This document shows positions 1-7,100 of a stretch of 13,538 nt of DNA, in pieces. The notes under the pieces were generated by a model. The model was not told the origin of the DNA and made no database searches. It was given only the letters and a program-made list of their open reading frames with translations. Numbering within the stretch: the first letter of the stretch is position 1; each line of letters opens with the position of its first letter. Origin of the DNA: Polaromonas sp. (lineage in GTDB: Bacteria; Pseudomonadota; Gammaproteobacteria; Burkholderiales; Burkholderiaceae_C); assembly GCA_028292345.1 (NCBI GenBank), contig JAQGMN010000466.1, positions 1 to 13,538 of the forward strand, given 5' to 3'. The position numbers were made by a program, and so were the translations under genes.

Positions 1-460
1 CGGTCTGCGGCAACACGAGTTCGCGGAAGGCGTCGACATAGGCCTGCTGCTCGTCTTCTTCCATCCAGGTGAGGCCGGGGAAGTACGACACGAGCGGCAC
101 GTCGGGATAGTCGGACAGCACTTCGGCCACCGCCGCGACACCTTCGGCCGAGCCGAGGAAGCCGACCTTCCAGGCGCCGATGGTCACGTCTTCGAGAATG
201 CTGCGGGCCTGTTCGGCCACCACGTCGGCGTCGAGCGCGCTGTGGTCGAAGACTTCCGCGGTGTCGCGCAGCACGATGGAGGTGACCACCGGCAGGCCAT
301 GGGCGCCCATGGCGGCGATGGTGGTCACGTCACCCGCGATGCCGCCGGCGCCGCTCGGGTCGCTGGAGTTGAAGGTCATCACGCAGACCGGCGCCGATTG
401 GTCCTGGCCTTCCTGCGTGGTCTGGGTGTCTGGGGAGGGAGAGGTCGAGGCAGCGGTCAT
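1..460 (-). CDS. thiD: Hydroxymethylpyrimidine/phosphomethylpyrimidine kinase, N-terminal part (cut by window edge)
   Basis: This is the N-terminal 153 codons of a ThiD-type kinase, read on the minus strand from an ATG at 460 and running off the left edge. ThiD phosphorylates hydroxymethylpyrimidine and then its monophosphate with ATP in cytosolic thiamine synthesis. Residues 1-24 are a polar Thr/Ser/Gln-rich tail. The family signature follows: the SDPSGAGG phosphate/ATP-loop motif at residues 33-40, then a GD..TIAAMGAHG..VVTSIV stretch and a KVGFLGSAE segment, matching the ribokinase-like fold. No clear ribosome binding site precedes the ATG at 460; an internal ATG (residue 28) directly before the conserved core is a possible alternative start. 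The gene is divergent from the rubredoxin gene across a 167-bp spacer. Family assignment is firm. The C-terminal half, including the catalytic base region, is outside the window, so completeness cannot be judged. Confidence 0.9.
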   Translation of the reverse strand, partial: MTAASTSPSPDTQTTQEGQDQSAPVCVMTFNSSDPSGAGGIAGDVTTIAAMGAHGLPVVTSIVLRDTAEVFDHSALDADVVAEQARSILEDVTIGAWKVGFLGSAEGVAAVAEVLSDYPDVPLVSYFPGLTWMEEDEQQAYVDAFRELVLPQT

Positions 461-563
461 GGAGGACTGGGCGGTCGTTTCGATCGTTCTGCGGGTGGGC
501 GTTCCGGGCGTTCGGAAGGCTCGAGAAAGCGATCAGGAATGTTGTTCAGGTGCCGACAACCTC

Positions 564-594
564 TTGGAGATTTGAGAGTTTGCATAGCTACAAT
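564..594 (+). promoter_or_regulatory. Candidate sigma-70 promoter for rubredoxin gene
   Basis: A TACAAT hexamer at 589-594 matches the -10 consensus in five of six positions and sits in an AT-rich patch within otherwise GC-rich DNA, about 35 bases before the rubredoxin start. The best -35 partner is TTGGAG at 564-569, a weak match with a long 19-bp spacer, so the -10 element is the stronger part. The -10 hexamer lies inside an inverted repeat listed separately. Confidence 0.4.
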
Positions 595-609
595 CTTCCA
601 ACATTGTAG
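588..609. repeat. 7-bp inverted repeat overlapping the rubredoxin -10 element
   Basis: CTACAAT at 588-594 is exactly repeated in reverse complement as ATTGTAG at 603-609, with an 8-base spacer. The left arm contains the candidate -10 hexamer, and the right arm would lie in the first bases of the transcript. It could be an operator for a dimeric repressor or a short stem in the 5' leader. The symmetry is visible in the sequence; the role is inferred. Confidence 0.5.
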
Positions 610-627
610 TGAACCGACCGGACCAAA

Positions 628-801
628 GTGACTGAACCGCGTACCTGGATGTGCCTCATCTGCGGATGGATGTATGACGAAGCCGTGGGAGACCCCGACA
701 GTGGTCTGGCCCCCGGCACTCGCTGGGAGGATGTTCCGATGAACTGGACATGTCCCGAGTGCGGCGCGCGCAAGGAAGACTTCGAGATGGTGCAACTCTG
801 A
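628..801 (+). CDS. rubA: Rubredoxin
   Basis: This encodes a 57-residue rubredoxin, a small cytosolic one-iron electron carrier that passes single electrons between a reductase and partner oxidoreductases. Two CxxC knuckles are present, Cys9-x2-Cys12 (C-L-I-C-G) and Cys42-x2-Cys45 (C-P-E-C-G), giving the four cysteine ligands of the FeS4 site. The intervening stretch with Y16, the GDP.SG.APGT motif and W40 is typical, and the length is normal for the family. The start is a GTG at 628: a TGA at 610-612 blocks any longer frame, and the only later ATG (residue 8) abuts the first cysteine. No Shine-Dalgarno sequence is apparent. The gene stands between divergent thiD and the pil-chp cluster. Which redox partner it serves cannot be told; the symbol is the generic one. 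Confidence 0.93.
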   Translation: MTEPRTWMCLICGWMYDEAVGDPDSGLAPGTRWEDVPMNWTCPECGARKEDFEMVQL

Positions 802-811
802 TCGATCCCCG

Positions 812-845
812 GACTGTCGCGGGCGTGTAGACGCGCCGAGCAGTC
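812..845 (+). terminator. Imperfect GC-rich hairpin after rubredoxin gene
   Basis: Eleven bases after the rubredoxin stop, an imperfect inverted repeat runs from GACTG (812-816) to CAGTC (841-845). Inner pairs close on GCGT (823-826) and ACGC (831-834) around a GTAG loop, with one mismatch and two single-base bulges. No T-tract follows, so it is not a classical intrinsic terminator. It may slow transcription or protect the rubredoxin 3' end. A second small stem (CGGCAC/GTGCCG, 851-865) and a palindrome CCGGCGCCGG (876-885) follow before pilG. Confidence 0.35.
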
Positions 846-903
846 GAAGTCGGCACGGCGTGCCGGCATGACGTACCGGCGCCGGGGCCTGAATGATCGA
901 GTC

Positions 904-909
904 AAGGAG
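904..909 (+). promoter_or_regulatory. Ribosome binding site that fixes the pilG start
   Basis: AAGGAG at 904-909 is a strong Shine-Dalgarno match. It lies five bases before the GTG at 915 but overlaps the alternative GTG at 909, so 915 is the preferred start of pilG. Confidence 0.65.
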
Positions 910-914
910 TGTTC

Positions 915-1325
915 GTGATCGATGAAGCCGCGGAGTTGTTCGGTGAGTTGCCCGCCACCACCAAGGTGCTGGTCATCGACGACAGCAATACCATTCGCCG
1001 CAGCGCGGAGATCTTCCTCAAGCAGGGCGGCTACGAAGTGCTCCTGGCCGAGGACGGATTCGATGCGCTGTCCAAGGTCAACGACCACGATCCGCACCTC
1101 ATCTTCTGCGACATCCTGATGCCGCGGCTCGATGGTTAACAGAACTGCGCCATCATCTAGCGCAACCCCAAGTTCGACGGCGTCCCGGTCTTCATGCTGT
1201 CTTCGAAAGACGGCCTGTTCGACAAGGCACGCGGGCGCATGGTGGGCTCGCAAGACTACTTGACCAAGCCGTTCACCAAGGACCAGTTGCTGCTGGCGGT
1301 CGAGCAGCATCGGCGAGTCGGCTGA
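915..1325 (+). pseudogene. pilG: PilG-like response regulator interrupted by two in-frame stop codons
   Basis: PilG is a CheY-like single receiver domain that, when phosphorylated by the PilL/ChpA kinase, promotes type IV pilus extension and twitching. The frame runs 136 codons plus TGA at 1323-1325 from a GTG start with a good ribosome binding site. Acidic pocket D22-D23, phosphoacceptor D66 (IFCDILMPRLDG) and conserved K118 (YLTKPF) are all readable in one frame. However, codon 75 is TAA (1137-1139) and codon 82 is TAG (1158-1160). From memory of the family, these positions should be Tyr and Lys (DGYQTCAIIKRN), so each stop is one base away from the expected codon. Translation would end after the phosphoacceptor strand, losing the alpha4-beta5-alpha5 output face. 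The rest of the gene is undamaged, so this is a very recent inactivation or a local sequence error. pilH starts 17 bases after the final TGA. Confidence 0.85.
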
Positions 1326-1342
1326 AGGGCCTGGACACGAAC

Positions 1343-1711
1343 ATGCCGGTTCACAAGATCCTCCTGGTCGACGACTCCAAGACCGAACTCCATTTCCTGT
1401 CCGACCTGCTGTCGCGTGAAGGCTTCGCCGTCACCACGGCGCAGAACGGCGAGGAGGCCATGCGCCGCCTTGGCGAGGACAAGCCCGACGTCATCCTGAT
1501 GGACGTCGTGATGCCCGGCCAGAACGGCTTCCAGCTCACCCGTGCCATCACCCGCGATCCGCGGTTCGTGGACGTGCCGGTGATCATGTGCACCAGCAAG
1601 AACCAGGAAACCGACAAGGTCTGGGGCATGCGCCAGGGCGCTCGCGACTATGTCGTGAAGCCGGTCGACCCGAAGCAGCTGATCGCCAAGATCCGCGCCT
1701 TCGATCGATGA
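1343..1711 (+). CDS. pilH: PilH-like twitching motility response regulator
   Basis: This is a 122-residue stand-alone CheY-like receiver with no output domain. In type IV pilus chemosensory systems PilH is the second phosphoacceptor of the PilL/ChpA kinase and is thought to favour pilus retraction or act as a phosphate sink opposing PilG. All active-site residues are present: D10 and D11 (LLVDDSKTE), phosphoacceptor D54 (LMDVVMPGQNG), switch Thr84 (MCTSKN) and K106 (YVVKPVD). Length is normal. The ATG at 1343 has only a weak purine run upstream (GAAGGG, about 13 bases away), which suggests translational coupling to pilG just upstream. If the pilG stops are real, coupling could lower PilH output. 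Nearly all Ile codons are ATC, as in the rest of the left part of the window. Assignment as PilH rather than PilG rests on order and sequence character. Confidence 0.9.
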   Translation: MPVHKILLVDDSKTELHFLSDLLSREGFAVTTAQNGEEAMRRLGEDKPDVILMDVVMPGQNGFQLTRAITRDPRFVDVPVIMCTSKNQETDKVWGMRQGARDYVVKPVDPKQLIAKIRAFDR

Positions 1712-1726
1712 GGACGCCGCCCCTCC

Positions 1727-2254
1727 ATGGCTGACCGGCAAGCGCTGCGCGACCTGCAGGCGCGCCTGGCCGAGCGGCTTCGCGCCACCAAGACCGAAGA
1801 CCGCAAGCTGTCGTGGCTGGCCGTCGAGTGCGGCAGCCAGAAGCAGGGCCTGCTGTTTCCCTTGCCCGAAGCGGGCGAGATCTTCGCCATGGCGCCGCTG
1901 ATGCGCGTCTCGCACACCCATCGCTGGTTTCTCGGCGTGGCCAACCTGCGCGGCAGCGTGAACGGCGTGATCGACCTGGCCGGCTTCCTCGGCCTGCGCG
2001 CAGCCGCCGAAGCGCCACCCGAACATGCCCGTCTGGTCGGCCTGAACGGCGCATTCGAACTGAACTGCGCGCTGCTGGTGGACAGCCTGGCCGGGCTGCG
2101 CAATGCCGAGCAGCTCAGCCTGGTGGCTGCCGACGGCCAGCCGCGGCCCGCCTTCGCGGGTGAGCGTTACCGAGACGAACAAGGTCGCGTGTGGCAGGAG
2201 CTCAAGCTTTCCGCCCTGGCGGTCGATGAGGCATTTCTAGCCATCGTTCAGTGA
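1727..2254 (+). CDS. pilI: CheW-domain coupling protein PilI
   Basis: This 175-residue protein is the scaffold expected to link the chemoreceptor PilJ to the kinase PilL at the inner membrane. Residues 1-30 form a charged helix (ALRDLQARLAERL), followed by a CheW-like beta-barrel: GLLFPLPEAGEIF near residue 45, then the CheW landmark GVANLRGSVNGVIDLAGFLG near residues 68-87, and a closing VWQELKLSALAVDEAF segment. Length is normal for PilI. The ATG at 1727 begins 16 bases after the pilH stop; the upstream sequence has only a modest GAGG-like element, so coupling with pilH is likely. Position pilG-pilH-pilI-pilJ matches the standard cluster order. It is unlikely to be a flagellar CheW given the neighbours. 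Confidence 0.88.
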   Translation: MADRQALRDLQARLAERLRATKTEDRKLSWLAVECGSQKQGLLFPLPEAGEIFAMAPLMRVSHTHRWFLGVANLRGSVNGVIDLAGFLGLRAAAEAPPEHARLVGLNGAFELNCALLVDSLAGLRNAEQLSLVAADGQPRPAFAGERYRDEQGRVWQELKLSALAVDEAFLAIVQ

Positions 2255-2484
2255 TACGGCAAGAGCGCGGGCAAGAGCCTGGCAGGAGCCTCGTGACAGC
2301 CCACGCAAGGCGCGTGTGAAAGCACGTGCAGGCAGGCGGCCGAGAGGCGGCTGAGGCTCGTGCCGAGCGGGCCGTCGCAGGCCTGCCGAAAACGTCGCCA
2401 TGCCTGCCGATCTGGTGCACCATGCTCCGGCTCGCAGGCACCGCCCGACCACTGACTCGACCCGATGGACCCGGCAGCAGCACA

Positions 2485-2489
2485 AGAGG
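2485..2489 (+). promoter_or_regulatory. Ribosome binding site that fixes the pilJ start
   Basis: AGAGG at 2485-2489 lies four bases before the ATG at 2494. The open frame extends upstream to 2326, but that extra stretch has no protein-like character and no ribosome binding site, whereas MSVLNSIKGFGKG from 2494 is the N-terminus I recall for Comamonadaceae PilJ. Confidence 0.6.
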
Positions 2490-2493
2490 TGTC

Positions 2494-4068
2494 ATGAGCG
2501 TTCTGAATTCGATCAAGGGCTTCGGCAAAGGCATTCCATCGACCATGATGGCGGGCCCGAGCATTTCATTCGCACCCCAAGGAGTCGGCCGCTTGGCATC
2601 CTCACACCCTTCAGCCCCCATCGCGCGAGACCGGCTCGACCTCGACCTGCCGTCGATCCTGCCGGCGCCGGACGGCCCGAGTCGCCATTCGGCCGACTCG
2701 TCGCTGCACTCCGAGCTGCCGAACTCGATGATCGGCGACTACGACTCGCTTCCCCGTCGGCGCACCAGCCCCGACGCCACCTTGCCGCTGATCGGCGGCA
2801 TGTCGGTCGGCGGGCAGCGGCGCATCCTCGGCGCCATGATGGTCGCGGGCCTGCTGTGCGTGCTCTACGACAGCGAGTCGCTGCGGGCGAGCCTCGGCAT
2901 GTCGGGCTTCAGGGGCGCCGGCATCGTGGCGTTCGCGATCGCGACCATCGCGCTGTTCCTCGGCGCCGTCGGCTTCCTGCGCCTGTCGGAAACCGACCAG
3001 GCGCGACGCGACTCGTTCTCCGACGCCCATCGCCTCGAAGCCGAACGCCAGGAGCGTGAAGCCAAGCGCGTTAACGACGCCAACCAGGCCGCCATCCTTC
3101 GCCTCATGAACGAGCTGCAGACCGTGGCCGAGGGCGACCTCACGCAACAGGCCACCGTCACCGAGGACATCACCGGCGCCATCGCCGACTCGGTCAACTA
3201 CACGGTAGAAGAGCTGCGCAACCTGGTGTCGGCCGTTCAGGGCACGGTGGGCCGCGTCACCCACACCACCCAGCAGGTCGACGAGACTTCCACCGAGCTG
3301 CTCGCCACGTCCACCGAGCAGCTGCGCGAGATTCGCGAGACCGGCGAGTCGGTGCTGCAGATGGCCGGCCGCATCAACGAGGTGTCGGCCCAGGCCCAGC
3401 AGACCGCCGAGGTGGCGCGCCAGTCGCTGCGAGCGGCCGAGAGCGGCCTGCACGCAGTGCAGGACACGATCGGCGGCATGCACTCGATCCGCGACCAGAT
3501 CCAGGAGACGTCCAAGCGCATCAAGCGCCTGGGCGAGTCGTCGCAGGAAATTGGTGAAATCACCGAGCTGATTTCCGACATTACCGAGCAGACCAATGTG
3601 CTGGCGCTCAATGCCGCCATTCAGGCGGCATCGGCAGGGGAAGCCGGACGGGGTTTCTCGGTGGTGGCCGAAGAAGTGCAGCGGCTCGCGGAGCGTTCGG
3701 CCGATGCAACGCGCCAGATTTCGGCGCTGGTCAAGGCCATTCAGACCGATACCCAGGATGCGGTGGCGGCCATGGAGCGCTCGACCCAGGGCGTGGTCGA
3801 AGGCGCGAAGCTGTCCGACAACGCCGGCACCGCATTGACCGAGATTGACCAGGTGTCGCGTCATCTGGCCGAGCTGATCGAACAGATTTCCGATTCCGCA
3901 TCCCGGGAGGCGGCTTCGGCCAATGTGGTGGCTGACAACATCCAGCACATTTTCGTGGTGACGGAGCAGACCGGGGAAGGTACCCGTTCCACTGCGCAGC
4001 AGGTGCGTGATCTGTCCCGCATGGCTGAAGAACTCCGGCAGTCGGTGTCCCGATTCAAGATCGTGTGA
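2494..4068 (+). CDS. pilJ: PilJ methyl-accepting chemoreceptor with most of the periplasmic domain missing
   Basis: PilJ is the inner-membrane receptor of the pilus chemosensory system; its periplasmic domain senses the signal and its cytoplasmic hairpin docks PilI and PilL. Here it has 524 residues against roughly 700-770 for family members I recall. Order: cytosolic leader 1-108; a short hydrophobic stretch 111-125; only about 16 residues (DSESLRASLGMSGFRG); a second membrane segment about 142-164; linker with LEAERQEREAKRVNDANQ; then the complete methyl-accepting helical domain with hairpin tip EQTNVLALNAAIQAA (365-379) and end SRFKIV. DSESLR resembles the membrane-proximal end of the normal periplasmic domain, so an in-frame loss of about 200-250 residues seems to have occurred near 2868. 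No C-terminal methylation pentapeptide is present. Codon use changes abruptly near 3545. The signalling core is certain; the deletion inference depends on family memory. Confidence 0.9.
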   Translation: MSVLNSIKGFGKGIPSTMMAGPSISFAPQGVGRLASSHPSAPIARDRLDLDLPSILPAPDGPSRHSADSSLHSELPNSMIGDYDSLPRRRTSPDATLPLIGGMSVGGQRRILGAMMVAGLLCVLYDSESLRASLGMSGFRGAGIVAFAIATIALFLGAVGFLRLSETDQARRDSFSDAHRLEAERQEREAKRVNDANQAAILRLMNELQTVAEGDLTQQATVTEDITGAIADSVNYTVEELRNLVSAVQGTVGRVTHTTQQVDETSTELLATSTEQLREIRETGESVLQMAGRINEVSAQAQQTAEVARQSLRAAESGLHAVQDTIGGMHSIRDQIQETSKRIKRLGESSQEIGEITELISDITEQTNVLALNAAIQAASAGEAGRGFSVVAEEVQRLAERSADATRQISALVKAIQTDTQDAVAAMERSTQGVVEGAKLSDNAGTALTEIDQVSRHLAELIEQISDSASREAASANVVADNIQHIFVVTEQTGEGTRSTAQQVRDLSRMAEELRQSVSRFKIV

Positions 4069-4123
4069 CGCGCTCGCCAAGCCCCTGACTGCGAACACCG
4101 ATTCCTGAACCTGCCTGATATTT

Positions 4124-7100
4124 ATGCACCCCATGGTCACGAATTCAATTGCCGCCCAACCCGATGCCGCCATGAGTGACCTGGGCCCGCTGGCCTGGGT
4201 GCTCAATGAGCTCTGCAAATCGCTGGAGGCCGCCACCAAGGCGCTCAAGCGATTTACAAAAGAGGCTGAAGCAGGACGCGGTTCTGATCTGGGTGCGGCG
4301 GACGTCAGCCAGCTTCGCGCCGCACGCCAGCAACTGCACCAGGCGGTTGGCGTGCTGGAAGTGGTCGGTCTTGCGGAGCCTGCCATGGTGCTGCGCGCCA
4401 TGGAGGCTGCCGTGCAAAAGTTCGTTCACCAGCCCGAACTGTGCAGCCAGGACGCGGTCGCCAAAATCGAGTACGCCAGCTTTGCCCTGACAGAGTATCT
4501 CGAAGGCGTGCTGGCCGACAAGCCCTTTTCCGCCGTGTCCCTGTTTCCGCAATACCGCAATGTTCAGGAGCTTGTGCGAGCCGAGCGCATTCATCCGGCC
4601 GATTTGTGGTCCTATGAGTGGCGCTGGCTTGAGCCGGAAGTGCCTGCGGTTGACGCTCGTCCCTACGGAAGCGATGCGCGCGAGTTGCTTGACAGTGCCG
4701 TTCTCCAGCTGATGAAGGGCAAGGCCCCGCAAGCCGCGGCCAGCCTGAAGGAGCTCAGCCTGGGATTCGCTGCGGCTCAGACCCAACGGCAGCCGAGGAT
4801 TTTCTGGTTGCTTGCGGCCGGGTTTTTTGAGGCCATTGCGCATAACCTGCTGGGCTCCGATCTTTACGTCAGGCGGGCCGCTTCCCGCGTCCTGTTGCAA
4901 TACGCCTCTTTGTCCCGAGGCGAGGGCGTCATTGCGGAGCGTTTGGTCCTGGATCTGCTGTTCTTTTGCTTTCAAGCGGTGTCTGGGCGCGCCAGTGACA
5001 CGCCTGTGCTTTCGGCGGTTCGCTTTGCCTATGGACTCGCCCGTTTCAAGCCCGTGGACTATGAACTGGTTCAGTTTGGCCGTTTTGACCCCGCACTGCT
5101 GGCACAGGCGCGCAAGCGCATTGTTTTGGCCAAGGATGCATGGTCTTCGCTGTGCGCGGGTGACAGTACAAAAATCAAGCAGGTCGCCGATCAGTTCAGC
5201 CTGGTGACTGATTCGCTGCGAAAACTTCATGCAGCCAGTGAATCGCTTGCGCAGGCCCTGTCCCAGGCGATTGAAGCCACGGCAAGCAGGAGGCAGGTGC
5301 CTGGCATTCCCCTGGCCATGGAAGTCGCGACTTCCATGCTTTATCTTGAAGCCGTGTTCGACGACCTGGACCCTTCCGATCCGCAATTGGCGATCCGGAC
5401 CGCCAGTCTGGCAGAGCGGCTGCAGGGCGTCATCGATGGCGGGGCACCCCGGCCGCTGGAAGGCTGGATGGAGGAGTTGTACCGCCGGGTCAGCGACAAG
5501 CAGACCATGAGCAGCGTGGTGAGCGAACTGCGCGTCGCGCTGGCTGAAATTGAAACCTCGCTCGATCTGTTCTTTCGCAATTCGCAGGACAAGACCCGTC
5601 TGGAACCGGTACCGGGGCAGTTGGCGCAGATGCGCGGTGTGCTGTCCGTGCTGGGCCTTGAGCAGGCTTCGCGGGCAGTGCTGCAAATGAAGGGCACTGT
5701 CGAGCAAATGCTCGACACCGAGATCGATGACCAACAGGTGCGCGCGGCAGGAACCTTCGAGCAGCTTGGCAACAACCTGGGGGTCTTGAGTTTCCTGATC
5801 GACATGCTCAATTACCAGCCAGCGCTGGTGAAAAAACTGTTTGTTTACGATGAGGAAAAAGACCAGCTGACCTCCTTGATGGGACGCCCGCCAGGTGCCG
5901 GCGATGCCGCTTCGTCCATCACGGTGAAGACCGAGCCGGTTTCACCAAATTCTGTCGTTGCTATGGAAAACGACAAGAACTCATTCTTCCAAGAGATGGC
6001 GGGCGATCGCTCCGAAGAGGCGCCAAGGCTGGAAAGCACGGTCGTTCCACGGGCCGGCTTTCAATCGTTAGCGCCTGCGGACGATGGCGCATTTCATCTG
6101 CCGGCTGAAGCCCCGGCACCGATCGACAGGATGCCCTTGCCTTCAGCTGCGCTTGAGGCACCGGCGCCGATCGATTTCGAAGAAGATGATTTGCGCGATA
6201 TCTTTCTTGAAGAAGCCCGGGAAGTTGCCGGCCATGCCGTGCTGGCAATCGCGATGCTGGAGAGCCATCCTGACGACCTGGAGCAGCTGACGGTATTGCG
6301 GCGCGCCTTTCATACGCTCAAGGGCAGCGCCCGAATGGTCGGGCTGGACGAGTTTGGCGAAGCCGCCTGGGCGATGGAGCAATTGCTCAACAGCTGGCTG
6401 GCTGATCAGGCCGCGGCTAGCAGCGAATTTCGTGCCTTGTGCGGCGAGGTCATGGCCGGCCTGGAACGCTGGATCGATGCCATCGAGGGCAACCACGACA
6501 GCGCGTGGTCAGCCCTGGGGTTCTGTGACAGCGCACAAGCCATGCGCATGGAGCGGCGTTACCTGGCCCTGAATATTTCTGTCCGGTCTGGCAACGGGTC
6601 TGAAATTTCTACCCCGGATGAAGTAGCTGAAACGCAAACTGCCTCCCGGATCGGCGCTGGTTTTGAGCGCGATCCCCTGCCTGCATTTTTCCTTGAAGAT
6701 GTATCCGGCATTGCAGCGACGGTCCTTCCCGAGAGGCAAGCCGATCCGATTCCTGCCGAACTGGAAGAACTGGATTTCGACAGCTTGTTCCCGGCGTCCT
6801 CCGAGCGCAGCGTTGCGCCTGCAGTGGCTGATTCTGTCAAGGCGTCTCATGTTTTGGGTGCAGCGTTCCAGCCTGAAACGCCTTCTGGCATTCCAGCAGG
6901 CGGCAGCACCGCCATGCTGGATCAAGCGCACGAAAGCGAGCCGCATGACGAGAAGGAAAGAGTGGATGACGCGGTCAAGGTCATCGATGGCTTGCGCATA
7001 GGCATTCCGCTTTACAACGTTTATCTGAATGAGGCTGACGAATGGTCGCGCCGGCTGGTCAGCGAAGTGGCCGAATGGGCGCTAGAAAGCCATCAGCCCA

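Noticed and set aside
1137..1160. Stop codon reassignment or programmed readthrough in pilG
   Set aside because: Two different stop codons (TAA and TAG) would both have to be read as sense. TAA is used as the normal terminator of pilL in the same window, and no readthrough signal or pyrrolysine/selenocysteine context is visible.
2326..2493. N-terminal extension of PilJ by 56 residues
   Set aside because: The extension has no ribosome binding site and no protein-like composition, while ATG 2494 has a good site and matches the recalled family N-terminus.
2611..4401. Long open frame of about 596 codons on the minus strand antisense to pilJ
   Set aside because: It is fully antisense to a recognised receptor gene. 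Its His/Arg/Gly/Leu-rich translation has no recognisable domain, as expected for the complement of high-GC coding DNA.
4145..5734. Minus-strand open frame of about 529 codons antisense to pilL
   Set aside because: It is the shadow of the PilL N-terminal region, with no ribosome binding site or domain. PilL on the other strand is clearly real.
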